From an uncultured Ruminococcus sp. (lineage in GTDB: Bacteria; Bacillota; Clostridia; Oscillospirales; Ruminococcaceae), in contig CAMVRM010000008.1 of NCBI GenBank assembly GCA_947169885.1, positions 1 through 64,000 of the forward strand: DNA of 64,000 bases. The letters run 5' to 3'. Numbering within the stretch: position 1 is the stretch's first letter; every line of letters begins with the position of its first letter. The position numbers and the translations under genes were made by a program. The notes beneath the pieces are model-generated. The model was not told where the DNA came from, did no database searches, and saw only the letters and a program-made list of their open reading frames with translations. Shown here one piece after another: positions 17,326 to 26,574 of the stretch.

Positions 17326-18327
17326 ATGTTAAAGACCACAGGTGTAAGGATAAAGGGCGCAGGACGCTTTGTTCCCGAGCTTGTCGCAACAAATGAGGAT
17401 TATGCAAAGATCGTTGACACCAACGATGAATGGATAACTCAGCGCACAGGCATCAAAACACGTCACATCTCTGACGGCGAGCCTACATATTACCTCGGCG
17501 CAATGGCTGCAAAGGCGGCTGTCGAGGACGCAGGCATTTCGGCTGATGAGATCGGACTGATACTTGCAACTACCTGCACTCCCGATTACTTCACCCCCTC
17601 GACTGCCTGCCTTATCCAGCGTGAACTTGGAGTTTCGGGCTGCCCTGCGATCGACATCAACTGCGCCTGCTCGGGATTTGTTTACGCAGTTGATATGGCA
17701 AGACGTTACCTCGCCTGCGGTGACATCAAGTATGTCCTCGTGGTGGCTGCCGAAGAACTGTCAAAATTTGTGGACTACGAAGACCGTTCGACCTGCATTC
17801 TTTTCGGCGATGCGGCAGCGGCAGTTATTCTTGAAAAAGCTGATGATACGCTGTTTTCAAGCTTTCTTGCGGCAGACGGAAGCGGTGCGCCCTATCTTGC
17901 GTCACGTGCGCTGCTGACCATAAATCCGTTCAGACAGACCGAGAAAGAGTTTGACATGGATATGCCCGAACCTCACAAGCATTATCTCTTGCAGGACGGC
18001 AAGGAAGTATATAAGTTTGCGACAAATGCTCTGCCGACTGCCGTTTCAAAGGCTTGCGAAAAGGCAGGCATCACTCCCGATGAGCTTGATGCGATAATCC
18101 CTCATCAGGCAAACGTGCGCATTATCGAAACGGCTGCCAAAAAGCTTCACGTTTCAATGGACAAAATGGTGCTGAACATCGCCGATTACGGCAACACTTC
18201 CTCGGCTTCTATCCCGAATGCGTTCGTTGACGGCGTGAAGTCGGGACGTATCAAACGTGGCGACAAAGTTTGCTTCGTAGGTTTTGGCGGCGGTCTGACC
18301 TACGGTGCGTGCATAGTTGAGTACTAA
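17326..18327 (+). CDS. fabH: 3-oxoacyl-ACP synthase III
   Basis: A 333-aa KAS III that condenses acetyl- or branched acyl-CoA with malonyl-ACP to start fatty-acid chains. The catalytic triad is visible: Cys in INCACSGFVYAVD (near 113), His in IPHQANVRI (near 259) and Asn in GNTSSASIPN (near 289). AAGGAC lies before ATG 17326, and an upstream extension lacks support. It is the first gene of an eleven-gene operon. A TATAAT at 17214-17219 may be the -10 box, but no good -35 is seen. No clear FapR- or FabT-type operator was found upstream. Confidence 0.95.
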   Translation: MLKTTGVRIKGAGRFVPELVATNEDYAKIVDTNDEWITQRTGIKTRHISDGEPTYYLGAMAAKAAVEDAGISADEIGLILATTCTPDYFTPSTACLIQRELGVSGCPAIDINCACSGFVYAVDMARRYLACGDIKYVLVVAAEELSKFVDYEDRSTCILFGDAAAAVILEKADDTLFSSFLAADGSGAPYLASRALLTINPFRQTEKEFDMDMPEPHKHYLLQDGKEVYKFATNALPTAVSKACEKAGITPDELDAIIPHQANVRIIETAAKKLHVSMDKMVLNIADYGNTSSASIPNAFVDGVKSGRIKRGDKVCFVGFGGGLTYGACIVEY

Positions 18328-18333
18328 GCTGCA

Positions 18334-19023
18334 ATGGCTTCACGGCTCACACATCTTGCAACGGCAAAACCGCTTGAACAAAGGCTTGACATAGCCGACA
18401 AAGAGCGCTTTGAGATCGGGATAATTCTTCCCGATGCGGTGCTTTTGAATAAAAACATGAGAGCCGATTCTCATTTTGCCGAACTGTTCGATAACGGCAA
18501 GTTCAAGCATTATGACGCTTTTGCATTCTATGAAAAGTTCTCACAGCTTGTCATGACAGATGCGCTTTATCTGGGATATTATTTTCATTTGATAGAAGAT
18601 AATATTTTCCGCACATATCTTTATGATAAGAAGTATCTGGGACTTATCGGCAGGCGTGGAGAACCCGAATTGCTTGAAGAACTTTATCGGGACTATCACA
18701 CGTTCAACAGGATACTTGTACGTAAATTTGGACTTGAAGATAACTTGTCAGTTCCGCAGGAGTTTTCGGACGAACCGATAAACAGCATTTATCCCTTTGA
18801 ACTGCAAGAGTTTCTTGAACAGATGTCCGAGGACTTTACCGAGCATTACGAGTGTGAACTTATACATTTTACAGAAGAACTTTACATGAAAATGACTGAT
18901 GAGTGCGTTGAGGTCTGCGCCAAAGAATATGCGGCGCTCAGAAACGGCACACATTTTCTTGACAGATATGCCTATTCTTTTGAAAATAAATATTCTTCCA
19001 AAGTAAGGAGAGATCACAAATGA
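18334..19023 (+). CDS. Unknown protein in the fab operon, possibly zinc-dependent phospholipase C-like
   Basis: A 229-aa, largely helical soluble protein. It begins MASRLTHLATAKPLEQR. Its spaced histidines and acids (LTHLA, IILPDAVL, SHFAELF, YYFHLIEDNIF) resemble the pattern of zinc-dependent phospholipase C-like or HD-type hydrolases, but the match is weak. It starts 7 bases after fabH with only a poor ribosome site, and its stop overlaps the fabK start by 4 bases. Translation is therefore tied to both neighbours. A lipid-related role is inferred from position only. Confidence 0.6.
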   Translation: MASRLTHLATAKPLEQRLDIADKERFEIGIILPDAVLLNKNMRADSHFAELFDNGKFKHYDAFAFYEKFSQLVMTDALYLGYYFHLIEDNIFRTYLYDKKYLGLIGRRGEPELLEELYRDYHTFNRILVRKFGLEDNLSVPQEFSDEPINSIYPFELQEFLEQMSEDFTEHYECELIHFTEELYMKMTDECVEVCAKEYAALRNGTHFLDRYAYSFENKYSSKVRRDHK

Positions 19024-19955
19024 CCACAACAAAAACAAGGATAACTGACCTGCTGGGCATCAAGTACCCGATCTTTCAGGGCGGCATGGCTTGGATAGCT
19101 GAGTCAAAGCTTGCGGCTGCTGTATCAAACGCAGGCGGTCTCGGTATAATTGCAGGCGGCAGCGCTCCTATCGACTATTTAAGAGAGCAGATAAGAGCCG
19201 CAAAGTCCATGACCGACAAGCCTTTCGGCGTGAACATCATGCTTATGTCACCCAACGCCGAGGACTTGGCACAGCTCGTTATCGACGAGGGCGTTGCAGT
19301 TGTAACAACAGGTGCAGGCAACCCGGGCAAATTCATGGCGGCGTGGAAAGAGGCGGGCGTTAAGGTCGTGCCCGTTGTTCCAAGCGTTGCACTTGCAAAG
19401 CGCATGGAGCGCAGCGGTGCAGATGCAGTTATCGCAGAGGGTACTGAGTCGGGCGGTCACATCGGCGAGAACACGACTATGTGTCTTGTTCCGCAGGTGG
19501 TCGATGCTTTGGAGATACCCGTTCTTGCGGCAGGCGGCATCGCTGACGGCAGAGGTATAGCTGCATCGTTCATGCTGGGCGCTGAGGGCGTTCAGGTCGG
19601 CACAAGGTTTCTGGCAAGCGAGGAGTGCGTTATCCACCCAACTTACAAGGAACTTGTCATTAAGGCAAAGGACACCGACTCTATCGTTACGGGAAGATAC
19701 ACGGGACACCCGTGCAGAAACGTGCGCACAAAGTTCTCGAAAAAGCTCGCAAGCGGTGAATCCAACGGCAGCATAACTCCCGATGAGTTTGAGCAGCTGA
19801 CTCTGGGTTCGCTCAGAAAAGCCGTTCAGGACGGCAACCTTGAAGAGGGTTCGTTCCTCTGCGGTGCTATCGCAGGTATGATAAACGAAGTCAAGCCCTG
19901 CAAGGATATAATCGAGGAAATGTTCTCACAGGCTGAGAGCCTGCTTAGTAAATAA
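19020..19955 (+). CDS. fabK: Enoyl-ACP reductase II (FMN-dependent)
   Basis: A 311-aa flavoprotein of the FabK / nitronate-monooxygenase-like family, reducing enoyl-ACP in the last step of each elongation cycle. It opens with LGIKYPIFQGGMAWIAES, then VGI-type FMN contacts GGLGIIAGGSAP, EGTESGGHIGE, AAGGIADGRGIAA and GVQVGTRFLASEE. Its place between fabH and fabG marks it as the operon's enoyl reductase rather than a nitronate oxidase. No FabI is seen in the window. AAGGAGAG precedes ATG 19020. Confidence 0.93.
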   Translation: MTTTKTRITDLLGIKYPIFQGGMAWIAESKLAAAVSNAGGLGIIAGGSAPIDYLREQIRAAKSMTDKPFGVNIMLMSPNAEDLAQLVIDEGVAVVTTGAGNPGKFMAAWKEAGVKVVPVVPSVALAKRMERSGADAVIAEGTESGGHIGENTTMCLVPQVVDALEIPVLAAGGIADGRGIAASFMLGAEGVQVGTRFLASEECVIHPTYKELVIKAKDTDSIVTGRYTGHPCRNVRTKFSKKLASGESNGSITPDEFEQLTLGSLRKAVQDGNLEEGSFLCGAIAGMINEVKPCKDIIEEMFSQAESLLSK

Positions 19956-19981
19956 AGACTTATCTATATGGAGGTAGACAC

Positions 19982-20716
19982 ATGGCAACAGCAGTAATTA
20001 CAGGCTCTGCAAGGGGCATCGGTGCATCTATCGCACTGAGACTTGCAAAGGACGGCTATGACATCGCACTCAATGACATCAGCGAGGCTATGTTCGAGAA
20101 TAACGACATAATGGAGCAGATAACAGCTGAGGGCGTTATGTGCGAAAAGTTCATCGCAGACGTTTCCGACTACGCTCAGACTGAACAAATGGTCAAGGAC
20201 ATCAAGGCTAAATTCGGCACTATCGACGTTCTTGTGAACAACGCAGGTATCACCCGTGACGGTCTGCTGGCACGCATGAGCGAGGAGAACTTCGATATGG
20301 TCATCGCTGTCAACCAGAAGAGCGTTTTCAATATGACAAAGCACGTTGGTTCTGTCATGATGAAACAGCGTTCGGGCAGGATAATCAATCTGTCCAGCGT
20401 TGCCGGTCTGCACGGCAACCCCGGACAGTTCAACTACTCCGCTTCAAAAGCTGCGATAATCGGCATGACAAAGACTGTTGCCAAGGAGCTGGGTTCAAGA
20501 GGTATAACCTGCAACGCTGTTGCTCCCGGATTCATAAAGACCCCCATGACCGACAAACTCACCGACGCTCAGAAAGAAAAGATACTCCAGATGATAGCTA
20601 TGCGCCGTTATGGCACTGTTGAGGAGATCTCAGGCGTTGTAAGCTTCCTTGCTTCAAAGGACGCAAGTTATGTTACAGGTCAGGTCATTGAAATATCGGG
20701 CGGACTTTCGATGTAA
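19982..20716 (+). CDS. fabG: 3-oxoacyl-ACP reductase
   Basis: A 244-aa short-chain dehydrogenase reducing 3-oxoacyl-ACP with NADPH. The cofactor loop is GSARGIGASIA, followed by NNAG, catalytic Ser in INLSSVAG and YSASKAA (Tyr-x3-Lys). The C-terminus SYVTGQVIEISGGLSM is family-typical. GGAGG lies before ATG 19982. Its setting in the fab operon supports FabG over other SDR roles. Confidence 0.94.
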   Translation: MATAVITGSARGIGASIALRLAKDGYDIALNDISEAMFENNDIMEQITAEGVMCEKFIADVSDYAQTEQMVKDIKAKFGTIDVLVNNAGITRDGLLARMSEENFDMVIAVNQKSVFNMTKHVGSVMMKQRSGRIINLSSVAGLHGNPGQFNYSASKAAIIGMTKTVAKELGSRGITCNAVAPGFIKTPMTDKLTDAQKEKILQMIAMRRYGTVEEISGVVSFLASKDASYVTGQVIEISGGLSM

Positions 20717-20759
20717 GTCAAATGCTTTGATATTCAGAGGGAAATGAAAGGATATTCTA

Positions 20760-21995
20760 ATGAGAAGAGTAGTAATTACAGGAATGGGCACGGTGAACCC
20801 GATAGCCAAAAACGTACCCGAGTTTCTCGAGGGTCTTAAAGAGGGCAGGCTCGGTATCTCCGAGATCGACCGCTTTGACGCTTCTGATTTTGAAGTGAAA
20901 GTCGCAGGTCAGGTAAAGGATTTTGACCCGACTGATGTTATAGAAAAGAAAGAATGCCGCAGGCTTGACCGCTTCACACAGTTCGCAGTCGTTGCAACAA
21001 AAGAAGCTATGGACGATGCAGGAAGCGACTTCAAGGACGTTGACCCTTACAGAGCTGGTGTTATAATCGGCGTAGGCGTTGGCGGTCTTAATCTTACCGA
21101 GCAGGAACATTCACACTTCCTCGAAAAGAAAGACAAGGTGAGTGTGTTCTTTATCCCAATGATGATAGCTAACATGGCGGCAGGAACTGTTTCGATGAAA
21201 ACAGGCTTCAAGGGCGACAACTTCGCAACCGTTACGGCTTGTGCATCGGGTACTCACGCAATCGGCGAGGCTTTCAGAAAGATCAAGGACGGTTATCTTG
21301 ATGTTGCGATAGCGGGCGGTTCTGAGGCTTGCATCTCACGTTTTGCGCTTGCAGGATTCAACAATATGAAAGCGCTCACCCGTGAAGCAGACCCTGCAAA
21401 GGCATCACGTCCTTTCGACAAAGAGCGTTCGGGATTTGTTCTCGGCGAGGGCTGCGGTATCCTTATTCTTGAAGAATATGAACACGCAAAGGCAAGAGGT
21501 GCAAAGATATACGCAGAGATAGCAGGCTACGGCGCTTCCTGCGATGCTTTCCACATGACAAGCCCTTCTCCCACAGGTGAAGCTGCTGCCGCTGCGATGA
21601 AGCAGGCTTACACAGAAGCAGGACTTGCTCCCGAGGAAGTCGAGTACATCAACGCACACGGAACGTCTACACACTTAAATGACGCTTATGAGACTATCGC
21701 AATAAAGATAGCTCTGGGCGAAGATGCCGCAAGAAAGACGGTCATCAATTCCACAAAGTCCATGACAGGTCATCTTCTGGGTGCGGCAGGCGCAGTTGAA
21801 GCTATCGCCACCGCTTTGCAGATAAAAGAGGGCTTTGTTCATCAGACGATAGGCTACGGCACTCCCGACCCCGAGTGCGACCTTGACTACTGCACTGAGG
21901 GCAGACGTGACCGTGAGGTAAAGGCGGCTCTCTCGAACAGCTTAGGCTTCGGCGGACACAATGCGGCTGTCTGCATAAAGAAAGTTTGCGACTAA
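20760..21995 (+). CDS. fabF: 3-oxoacyl-ACP synthase II
   Basis: A 411-aa KAS II that extends acyl-ACP with malonyl-ACP. The triad is Cys (TACASGTHAI, near 160), His (NAHGTSTHLND, near 299) and His (GHLLGAAGAVE, near 337). The N-terminus RRVVITGMGTVNP is standard. AAAGGATA precedes ATG 20760. It lies between fabG and accB. Confidence 0.96.
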   Translation: MRRVVITGMGTVNPIAKNVPEFLEGLKEGRLGISEIDRFDASDFEVKVAGQVKDFDPTDVIEKKECRRLDRFTQFAVVATKEAMDDAGSDFKDVDPYRAGVIIGVGVGGLNLTEQEHSHFLEKKDKVSVFFIPMMIANMAAGTVSMKTGFKGDNFATVTACASGTHAIGEAFRKIKDGYLDVAIAGGSEACISRFALAGFNNMKALTREADPAKASRPFDKERSGFVLGEGCGILILEEYEHAKARGAKIYAEIAGYGASCDAFHMTSPSPTGEAAAAAMKQAYTEAGLAPEEVEYINAHGTSTHLNDAYETIAIKIALGEDAARKTVINSTKSMTGHLLGAAGAVEAIATALQIKEGFVHQTIGYGTPDPECDLDYCTEGRRDREVKAALSNSLGFGGHNAAVCIKKVCD

Positions 21996-22008
21996 TGAGG
22001 TGCGATAA

Positions 22009-22497
22009 ATGAGCAAGATCTTTGAAATAATCGACACTGAGGCTATCGAACAGCTTGCGGATATCCTCAACAAAAAGGATCTCGGCGAGATCTCGATAGA
22101 GTATGAGGGCAAGATCGTTTCTGTCAAGAGCAAGAAGCCGCTGCCCCCTGTTCCCGCAGGTATGCCGCCCATTGCAGTTCCGCAGATGCCTGCGGTGTCT
22201 CCTGCGGCTGCTATGCCTAGCATCACTAACCCCATAGATTCCCCCGTGCCTGAGACTATAAGCGGAGTTGCAGTCAAAGCTCCGATCGTTGGTACATATT
22301 ATTCCAAGCCGCGCCCCGATGCTTCGCCGTTCGTGACTATCGGCAGCAAGGTCAAAAAGGGCGATGTTCTCTACATTCTGGAGACTATGAAAGTCATGAA
22401 CGAGATATGCGCAGAGAATGACGGAATAGTATCAAAAATACTTGTCAATGACGGCGATGCGCTGGAATACGGTCAGACGGTCATGATAATCTCATAA
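22009..22497 (+). CDS. accB: Biotin carboxyl carrier protein of acetyl-CoA carboxylase
   Basis: A 162-aa BCCP. A small N-terminal region (1-42) is followed by a Pro/Ala-rich flexible linker (43-85) and a C-terminal biotinyl domain with the thumb and the biotinylation site ETMKVMN (Lys128). The usual EAMKMM reads ETMKVM, a mild variant. It carries CO2 from AccC to AccDA. GAGGTG precedes ATG 22009; the gene starts 13 bases after fabF. Confidence 0.94.
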   Translation: MSKIFEIIDTEAIEQLADILNKKDLGEISIEYEGKIVSVKSKKPLPPVPAGMPPIAVPQMPAVSPAAAMPSITNPIDSPVPETISGVAVKAPIVGTYYSKPRPDASPFVTIGSKVKKGDVLYILETMKVMNEICAENDGIVSKILVNDGDALEYGQTVMIIS

Positions 22498-22510
22498 GGA
22501 GGGCTTTGAC

Positions 22511-22942
22511 ATGGCAGTAGTAATGAACAAGGAACAGATCATGGAGGTCATTCCTCACCGTGAACCGTTCCTGCTGATAGATGAGATAAACGAGCTTGAA
22601 GTCGGCAAGCGTGTTGTTGCCACAAAATACATCAAGAAGGATGACTTCTGGTTCAAGGGTCACTTCCCTGAGTACCCCGTTACTCCGGGCGTGCTGATGA
22701 TCGAGATGCTCGCACAGGCAGGCGCAGTTGCACTGCTCGCAATGCCTGAGAACAAGGGCAAGATCGGCTTTTTCGGCGGCATACAGAACGCAAAGTTCCG
22801 CCGTCAGGTAGTCCCCGGCGATGTGCTGACCCTTGAAGTCGAGATAACAAAGGTCAAAGGACCTGTCGGCTACGGAAAGGGCATCGCAACGGTCGAGGGC
22901 AAAAAGGCTGTTTCGGCTGAGATCTCATTCGCTATTAAATAA
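22511..22942 (+). CDS. fabZ: 3-hydroxyacyl-ACP dehydratase
   Basis: A 143-aa hot-dog fold dehydratase forming trans-2-enoyl-ACP. The catalytic His-Glu pair lies in GHFPEYPVTPGVLMIEMLAQ, and VIPHREPFLLIDEI-type sequence occurs at the start. GGAGGG precedes ATG 22511. It sits between accB and accC, a usual order in Firmicutes. Confidence 0.95.
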   Translation: MAVVMNKEQIMEVIPHREPFLLIDEINELEVGKRVVATKYIKKDDFWFKGHFPEYPVTPGVLMIEMLAQAGAVALLAMPENKGKIGFFGGIQNAKFRRQVVPGDVLTLEVEITKVKGPVGYGKGIATVEGKKAVSAEISFAIK

Positions 22943-22957
22943 GAGAGGCTGTGCTAA

Positions 22958-24298
22958 ATGAAAAAAGTTCTGATCGCCAATCGTGGCGAGATAGCTGTAC
23001 GCATAATAAGAGCCTGCCGTGAGCTGGGTCTGCACACCGTTGCTGTTTACTCCGAAGCTGACAGGAGCGCTCTGCACGCTAAGATCGCAGACGAAGCGGT
23101 CTGCATAGGTCCTGCAAAGTCGGCTGACAGCTACCTGAACGTTCGTGCGATAATCGCTGCCTGCGAGATAACAGGCGCTGATGCGATCCACCCCGGGTTC
23201 GGTTTTCTATCGGAAAACGCAAGCTTTGCACGCACCTGCGAAAAGTGCGGCATAACCTTTATAGGTCCTGATTCGTCGAGTATCGAGATGCTGGGCGACA
23301 AGGCAGCCGCCAAGGAAGCTATGAAAGCCGCAGGCGTGCCCGTTATCCCGGGAAGTGACGGCGCAGTCAAGAGCATCGAGGAAGCAAAAGCTGCTGCTGA
23401 TTCAATGGGTTATCCTGTTATGGTCAAGGCTTCGGCAGGCGGCGGCGGCAGAGGTATCCGTGTCGTCAACACCGCTGACGAACTGGAAATGCAGGTAAAC
23501 GCCGCAAAGCAGGAAGCAATGAGCTGTTTCGGCAACGATGAAGTGTATATCGAAAAGCTGGTCGTTGACCCTAAGCACATTGAGATACAGATCCTTGCTG
23601 ACAGTCATGGAAATGTTGTAAGCTTGGGCGAGCGTGACTGCTCGATGCAGCGCCGCAATCAGAAAGTTCTTGAAGAAGCCCCTGCAACGATCGTTGATGA
23701 GAAGATGCGTGCGGAAATGGGCAAGGCTGCCTGCGCCGCTGCGAAAGTTTGCGGTTATAAAAATGCAGGAACTATCGAATTTTTGGTCGACAGGGACAAG
23801 AATTTCTACTTTATGGAAATGAACACCCGTATTCAGGTGGAACACCCGATAACCGAGGAAGTAACCGGTATCGACATCGTTAAGTGGCAGCTGAGGATAG
23901 CCGCAGGCGAGGCTCTTGACTTTGCTCAGGAGGACGTGACCGTGAGCGGTCATGCGATAGAGTGCCGCATAAATGCTGAGAATCCTGCTATGAATTTTAT
24001 GCCCAGCCCCGGCGTTATCGACTGCCTGTTTATTCCGGGCGGTCCGGGTGTAAGGATAGATTCCGCAGTTTATCAGGGTTACGAGATAACGCCTTACTAC
24101 GATTCGATGATAGCAAAACTCATCGTTCACGGCAAGAGCAGGGAAGAGGCTATCGCTAAGATGAAGTGGGCGCTTTCCGAATTTATCGTTGACGGCGTTT
24201 CGACAAACATAGATTTTCACTTGAAGCTTATCAGGACTGAGGAGTTCGAGAGCGGCAAGTATGACAACGGTTTTCTTAACCGTGTGAAGCTTATCTGA
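22958..24298 (+). CDS. accC: Biotin carboxylase subunit of acetyl-CoA carboxylase
   Basis: A 446-aa ATP-grasp enzyme that carboxylates the biotin of AccB. It begins KVLIANRGEIAVRIIRACRE. It has the glycine-rich ATP lid KASAGGGGRGIR, the catalytic MEMNTRIQVEHPITEEVTG region, and EHIEIQI-type sequence. The full family length is present. GAGAGG lies before ATG 22958. Its position in the fab operon supports acetyl-CoA carboxylase rather than pyruvate or propionyl-CoA carboxylase. Confidence 0.96.
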   Translation: MKKVLIANRGEIAVRIIRACRELGLHTVAVYSEADRSALHAKIADEAVCIGPAKSADSYLNVRAIIAACEITGADAIHPGFGFLSENASFARTCEKCGITFIGPDSSSIEMLGDKAAAKEAMKAAGVPVIPGSDGAVKSIEEAKAAADSMGYPVMVKASAGGGGRGIRVVNTADELEMQVNAAKQEAMSCFGNDEVYIEKLVVDPKHIEIQILADSHGNVVSLGERDCSMQRRNQKVLEEAPATIVDEKMRAEMGKAACAAAKVCGYKNAGTIEFLVDRDKNFYFMEMNTRIQVEHPITEEVTGIDIVKWQLRIAAGEALDFAQEDVTVSGHAIECRINAENPAMNFMPSPGVIDCLFIPGGPGVRIDSAVYQGYEITPYYDSMIAKLIVHGKSREEAIAKMKWALSEFIVDGVSTNIDFHLKLIRTEEFESGKYDNGFLNRVKLI

Positions 24299-24314
24299 AA
24301 GGGGGAACTGAAAA

Positions 24315-25199
24315 ATGCAGCTGGAAGACTTGTTTTCCGTAGTTCGCACACGTTTTAACAGCGACCCCGATGCCGAGCCTGTCAAAAAGAGCAAGACCGA
24401 CATTCCGAAAGGACTTCTGTTCAAATGTCCTCGTTGTACGAACAACACCTTTATGGAGGACTTCAACGCAGCAGGCAAAGTCTGCCCGAAGTGCGGCTAT
24501 CATTCAAGGCTGTCAGCCCGTGAAAGGCTTGATATAACCATTGATAAGGACAGCTTTCAGGAGTTCGATGCCGAAATGGTCTCGAAAAATCCTATTGGTT
24601 TCCCTGACTACGAAGAAAAGCAGCAGGCTCTGAGGGAAAAGACAGGACTCAAAGACGCAGTTCTGACAGGCTGTGCAACGATCAGAGGCGAGAAGATCGT
24701 CATTATCGTTATGGATTCAAACTTCATGATGGCTTCAATGGGAAGCGTTGTGGGCGAGAAGATAACGAGGGCTTTTGAGTACGCCACCGAGAACAGACTT
24801 CCTGTTATCGCTTTCACAGCGTCGGGCGGTGCAAGAATGCAGGAGGGTATCGTTTCGCTCATGCAGATGGCTAAGACCTCGGGCGCAGTCGGCAGGCACA
24901 GCAGTGCAGGTCTGCTTTACATAACCGTCATGACCGATCCAACAACGGGCGGCGTGACTGCATCTTTCGCAAGTTTGGGTGACATAATCATCGCCGAGCC
25001 GAAAGTCCTCATTGGCTTTGCAGGCAGGCGAGTTATCGAAGGCACTATCAAGCAGAAACTGCCCGATGATTTCCAGTCGGCTGAATTCATGCTGGAAAAT
25101 GGCTTTGTTGATATGATCGTTGAGCGCAAAAAAATGCGCCGCACGCTCGCACATCTTCTGAAACTGCACAAGCCTTACAAGGGAGGGGACAAGCTATGA
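24315..25199 (+). CDS. accD: Acetyl-CoA carboxylase carboxyltransferase subunit beta
   Basis: A 294-aa carboxyltransferase half. It carries the N-terminal four-cysteine zinc ribbon (CPRC ... CPKCGYH, near residues 36-58) that separates AccD from AccA, then crotonase-fold segments FTASGGARMQEG and DPTTGGVTASFA. GGGGG precedes ATG 24315. Its stop overlaps accA as ATGA, so the two carboxyltransferase subunits are made together. Confidence 0.95.
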   Translation: MQLEDLFSVVRTRFNSDPDAEPVKKSKTDIPKGLLFKCPRCTNNTFMEDFNAAGKVCPKCGYHSRLSARERLDITIDKDSFQEFDAEMVSKNPIGFPDYEEKQQALREKTGLKDAVLTGCATIRGEKIVIIVMDSNFMMASMGSVVGEKITRAFEYATENRLPVIAFTASGGARMQEGIVSLMQMAKTSGAVGRHSSAGLLYITVMTDPTTGGVTASFASLGDIIIAEPKVLIGFAGRRVIEGTIKQKLPDDFQSAEFMLENGFVDMIVERKKMRRTLAHLLKLHKPYKGGDKL

Positions 25200-26017
25200 A
25201 CGCTGAGAACATAAGCGCAAGCAAGTGCCTTGACATTATCCGCATGAAAGGCAGACCTACCGTGCGTGACTATATCCCAATGCTTTTCGATGATTTCTTC
25301 GAGATGCACGGCGACAGACTTTTCCGTGATGACGGTGCGATAATCGGCGGCGTTGCTTACTTCAAGGGCATACCTGTTACTGTTATCGCTCAGGTCAAAG
25401 GCAGGACTATGGAAGAAAATCAGGAGTGCAACTTCGGAATGCCGCACCCCGAGGGCTACCGCAAAGCACTCAGGCTTGCACATCAGGCTGAGAAGTTCCA
25501 CCGTCCCGTTATCTGCCTTGTGGATACCGCAGGCGCATATCCGGGTGTCGAAGCGGAACAGCGTGGACAGGGTGAAGCGATAGCACGCTCTATCATGGAG
25601 TTCATGGAGCTGAAAACGCCTGTTATATCCATAATCTTAGGCGAAGGCGGCTCGGGCGGAGCGCTTGCAATGTGCGTATGCGACGAACTTGCGATGCTTG
25701 AAAATGCGATATATTCGGTCATTTCGCCGAGAGGTTTTGCATCTATACTCTGGAAAGATGCGAGCCGTGAACGTGAAGCGGCTGACATCATGCACATCAC
25801 CGCTCATGATCTTGTTGAACTGAAAGTGTGCGATAAAGTCATCGAGGAGTCGGAGGGCGGCGCTCACAACGACCCTGAACAGACCGCTGAGTATATTTCA
25901 GAATATATTTTTGAGAGTTTACAAAGAAATTTACAAAAAGGACTTGACGAATTGCTCGAAGGGCGTTATAATAGATTCAGGGCAATCGGTGAGTTCGATG
26001 AAGGTGCTGCTCTTTAA
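25196..26017 (+). CDS. accA: Acetyl-CoA carboxylase carboxyltransferase subunit alpha
   Basis: A 273-aa AccA that pairs with AccD to move the carboxyl group from biotin to acetyl-CoA. Family blocks are FEMHGDRLFRDDGAIIGG, FGMPHPEGYRKA, VDTAGAYPGVEAEQRGQ and GEGGSGGALAM. It is slightly shorter than the E. coli protein at the N-terminus, as usual in Firmicutes. GGAGGGG precedes the overlapping ATG 25196. Confidence 0.95.
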   Translation: MNAENISASKCLDIIRMKGRPTVRDYIPMLFDDFFEMHGDRLFRDDGAIIGGVAYFKGIPVTVIAQVKGRTMEENQECNFGMPHPEGYRKALRLAHQAEKFHRPVICLVDTAGAYPGVEAEQRGQGEAIARSIMEFMELKTPVISIILGEGGSGGALAMCVCDELAMLENAIYSVISPRGFASILWKDASREREAADIMHITAHDLVELKVCDKVIEESEGGAHNDPEQTAEYISEYIFESLQRNLQKGLDELLEGRYNRFRAIGEFDEGAAL

Positions 26018-26113
26018 CGACAGCAGATTGCTGAACAGCCGGCACTACCCGTCCGAGGTCAAGGCTTCGGCGTGTATATAGCCTTATTTTCTAATGATAG
26101 GAGGTTTTTCGTG

Positions 26114-26350
26114 ATGGTATTTGAAAAGGTTCGTGACATAATCGTTGACCAGCTCGACGCTGAGGAAGAAAGCGTTACCGCAGAGGCTTCGATTATTGAT
26201 GATCTCGGCGCTGATTCTCTCGATGTAGTAGATCTTATCAGCTCCGTTGAGGACGAGTTCGACATCGAGATCCCCGATGAGAAGGTCGAGGGCATCAAGA
26301 CCGTAGGCGACATCGTAGCTTACATCGAAAGCGTTACCTCCGAGGAGTAA
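26114..26350 (+). CDS. acpP: Acyl carrier protein
   Basis: A 78-aa acidic carrier protein with the phosphopantetheine serine in LGADSLD (Ser35), followed by the recognition helix [12 protein letters not shown]. It is placed last in the fab operon, not next to fabD or fabF as in many bacteria. AGGAGG lies upstream of ATG 26114. A terminator follows at 26382. Confidence 0.95.
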   Translation: MVFEKVRDIIVDQLDAEEESVTAEASIIDDLGADSLDVVDLISSVEDEFDIEIPDEKVEGIKTVGDIVAYIESVTSEE

Positions 26351-26381
26351 TTCTCCGTTCTTGATAAGTATATCAGGCTTA

Positions 26382-26418
26382 GCCGCTTGTACCTCAAAAG
26401 GGTATGAGCGGTTTTTTG
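26382..26418 (+). terminator. Rho-independent terminator of the fab-acc operon
   Basis: Stem CCGCTTGTACC / GGGTATGAGCGG with G-T pairs, followed by TTTTTT. Confidence 0.8.
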
Positions 26419-26421
26419 CAA

Positions 26422-26529
26422 TATAGTCACCCTACTTCAAAATTCGATAGCAAATGAAACGTTGAAAATTCTCTTTTCAGGAAGTTCTCTTTAAATTGTA
26501 TATACTTGATTTCAAGTAGGGCGACTATA
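26422..26529. repeat. Palindromic MITE-like element (family B)
   Basis: A 108-bp element between the fab operon terminator and the next gene's terminator. Its ends are 20-bp inverted repeats with two mismatches (TATAGTCACCCTACTTCAAA against the complement TATAGTCGCCCTACTTGAAA). The AT-rich middle holds no reading frame. TA dinucleotides lie at both edges, as expected of a TA-target element. No second copy is seen in this window. Confidence 0.65.
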
Positions 26530-26565
26530 AAAAACTCCCGAGGTCTTTTGCAAAACTTCGGGAGT
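26528..26565 (-). terminator. Rho-independent terminator downstream of the PFL-family gene
   Basis: Stem ACTCCCGAGGT / ACTTCGGGAGT. On the minus strand it is followed by TTTTTTAT. It directly adjoins the family B element. Confidence 0.85.
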
Positions 26566-26574
26566 AAGTATTTT

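Noticed and set aside
23402..24478. 358-codon minus-strand frame opposite accC and accD
   Set aside because: Antisense to two certain operon genes; its composition follows their codon pattern.
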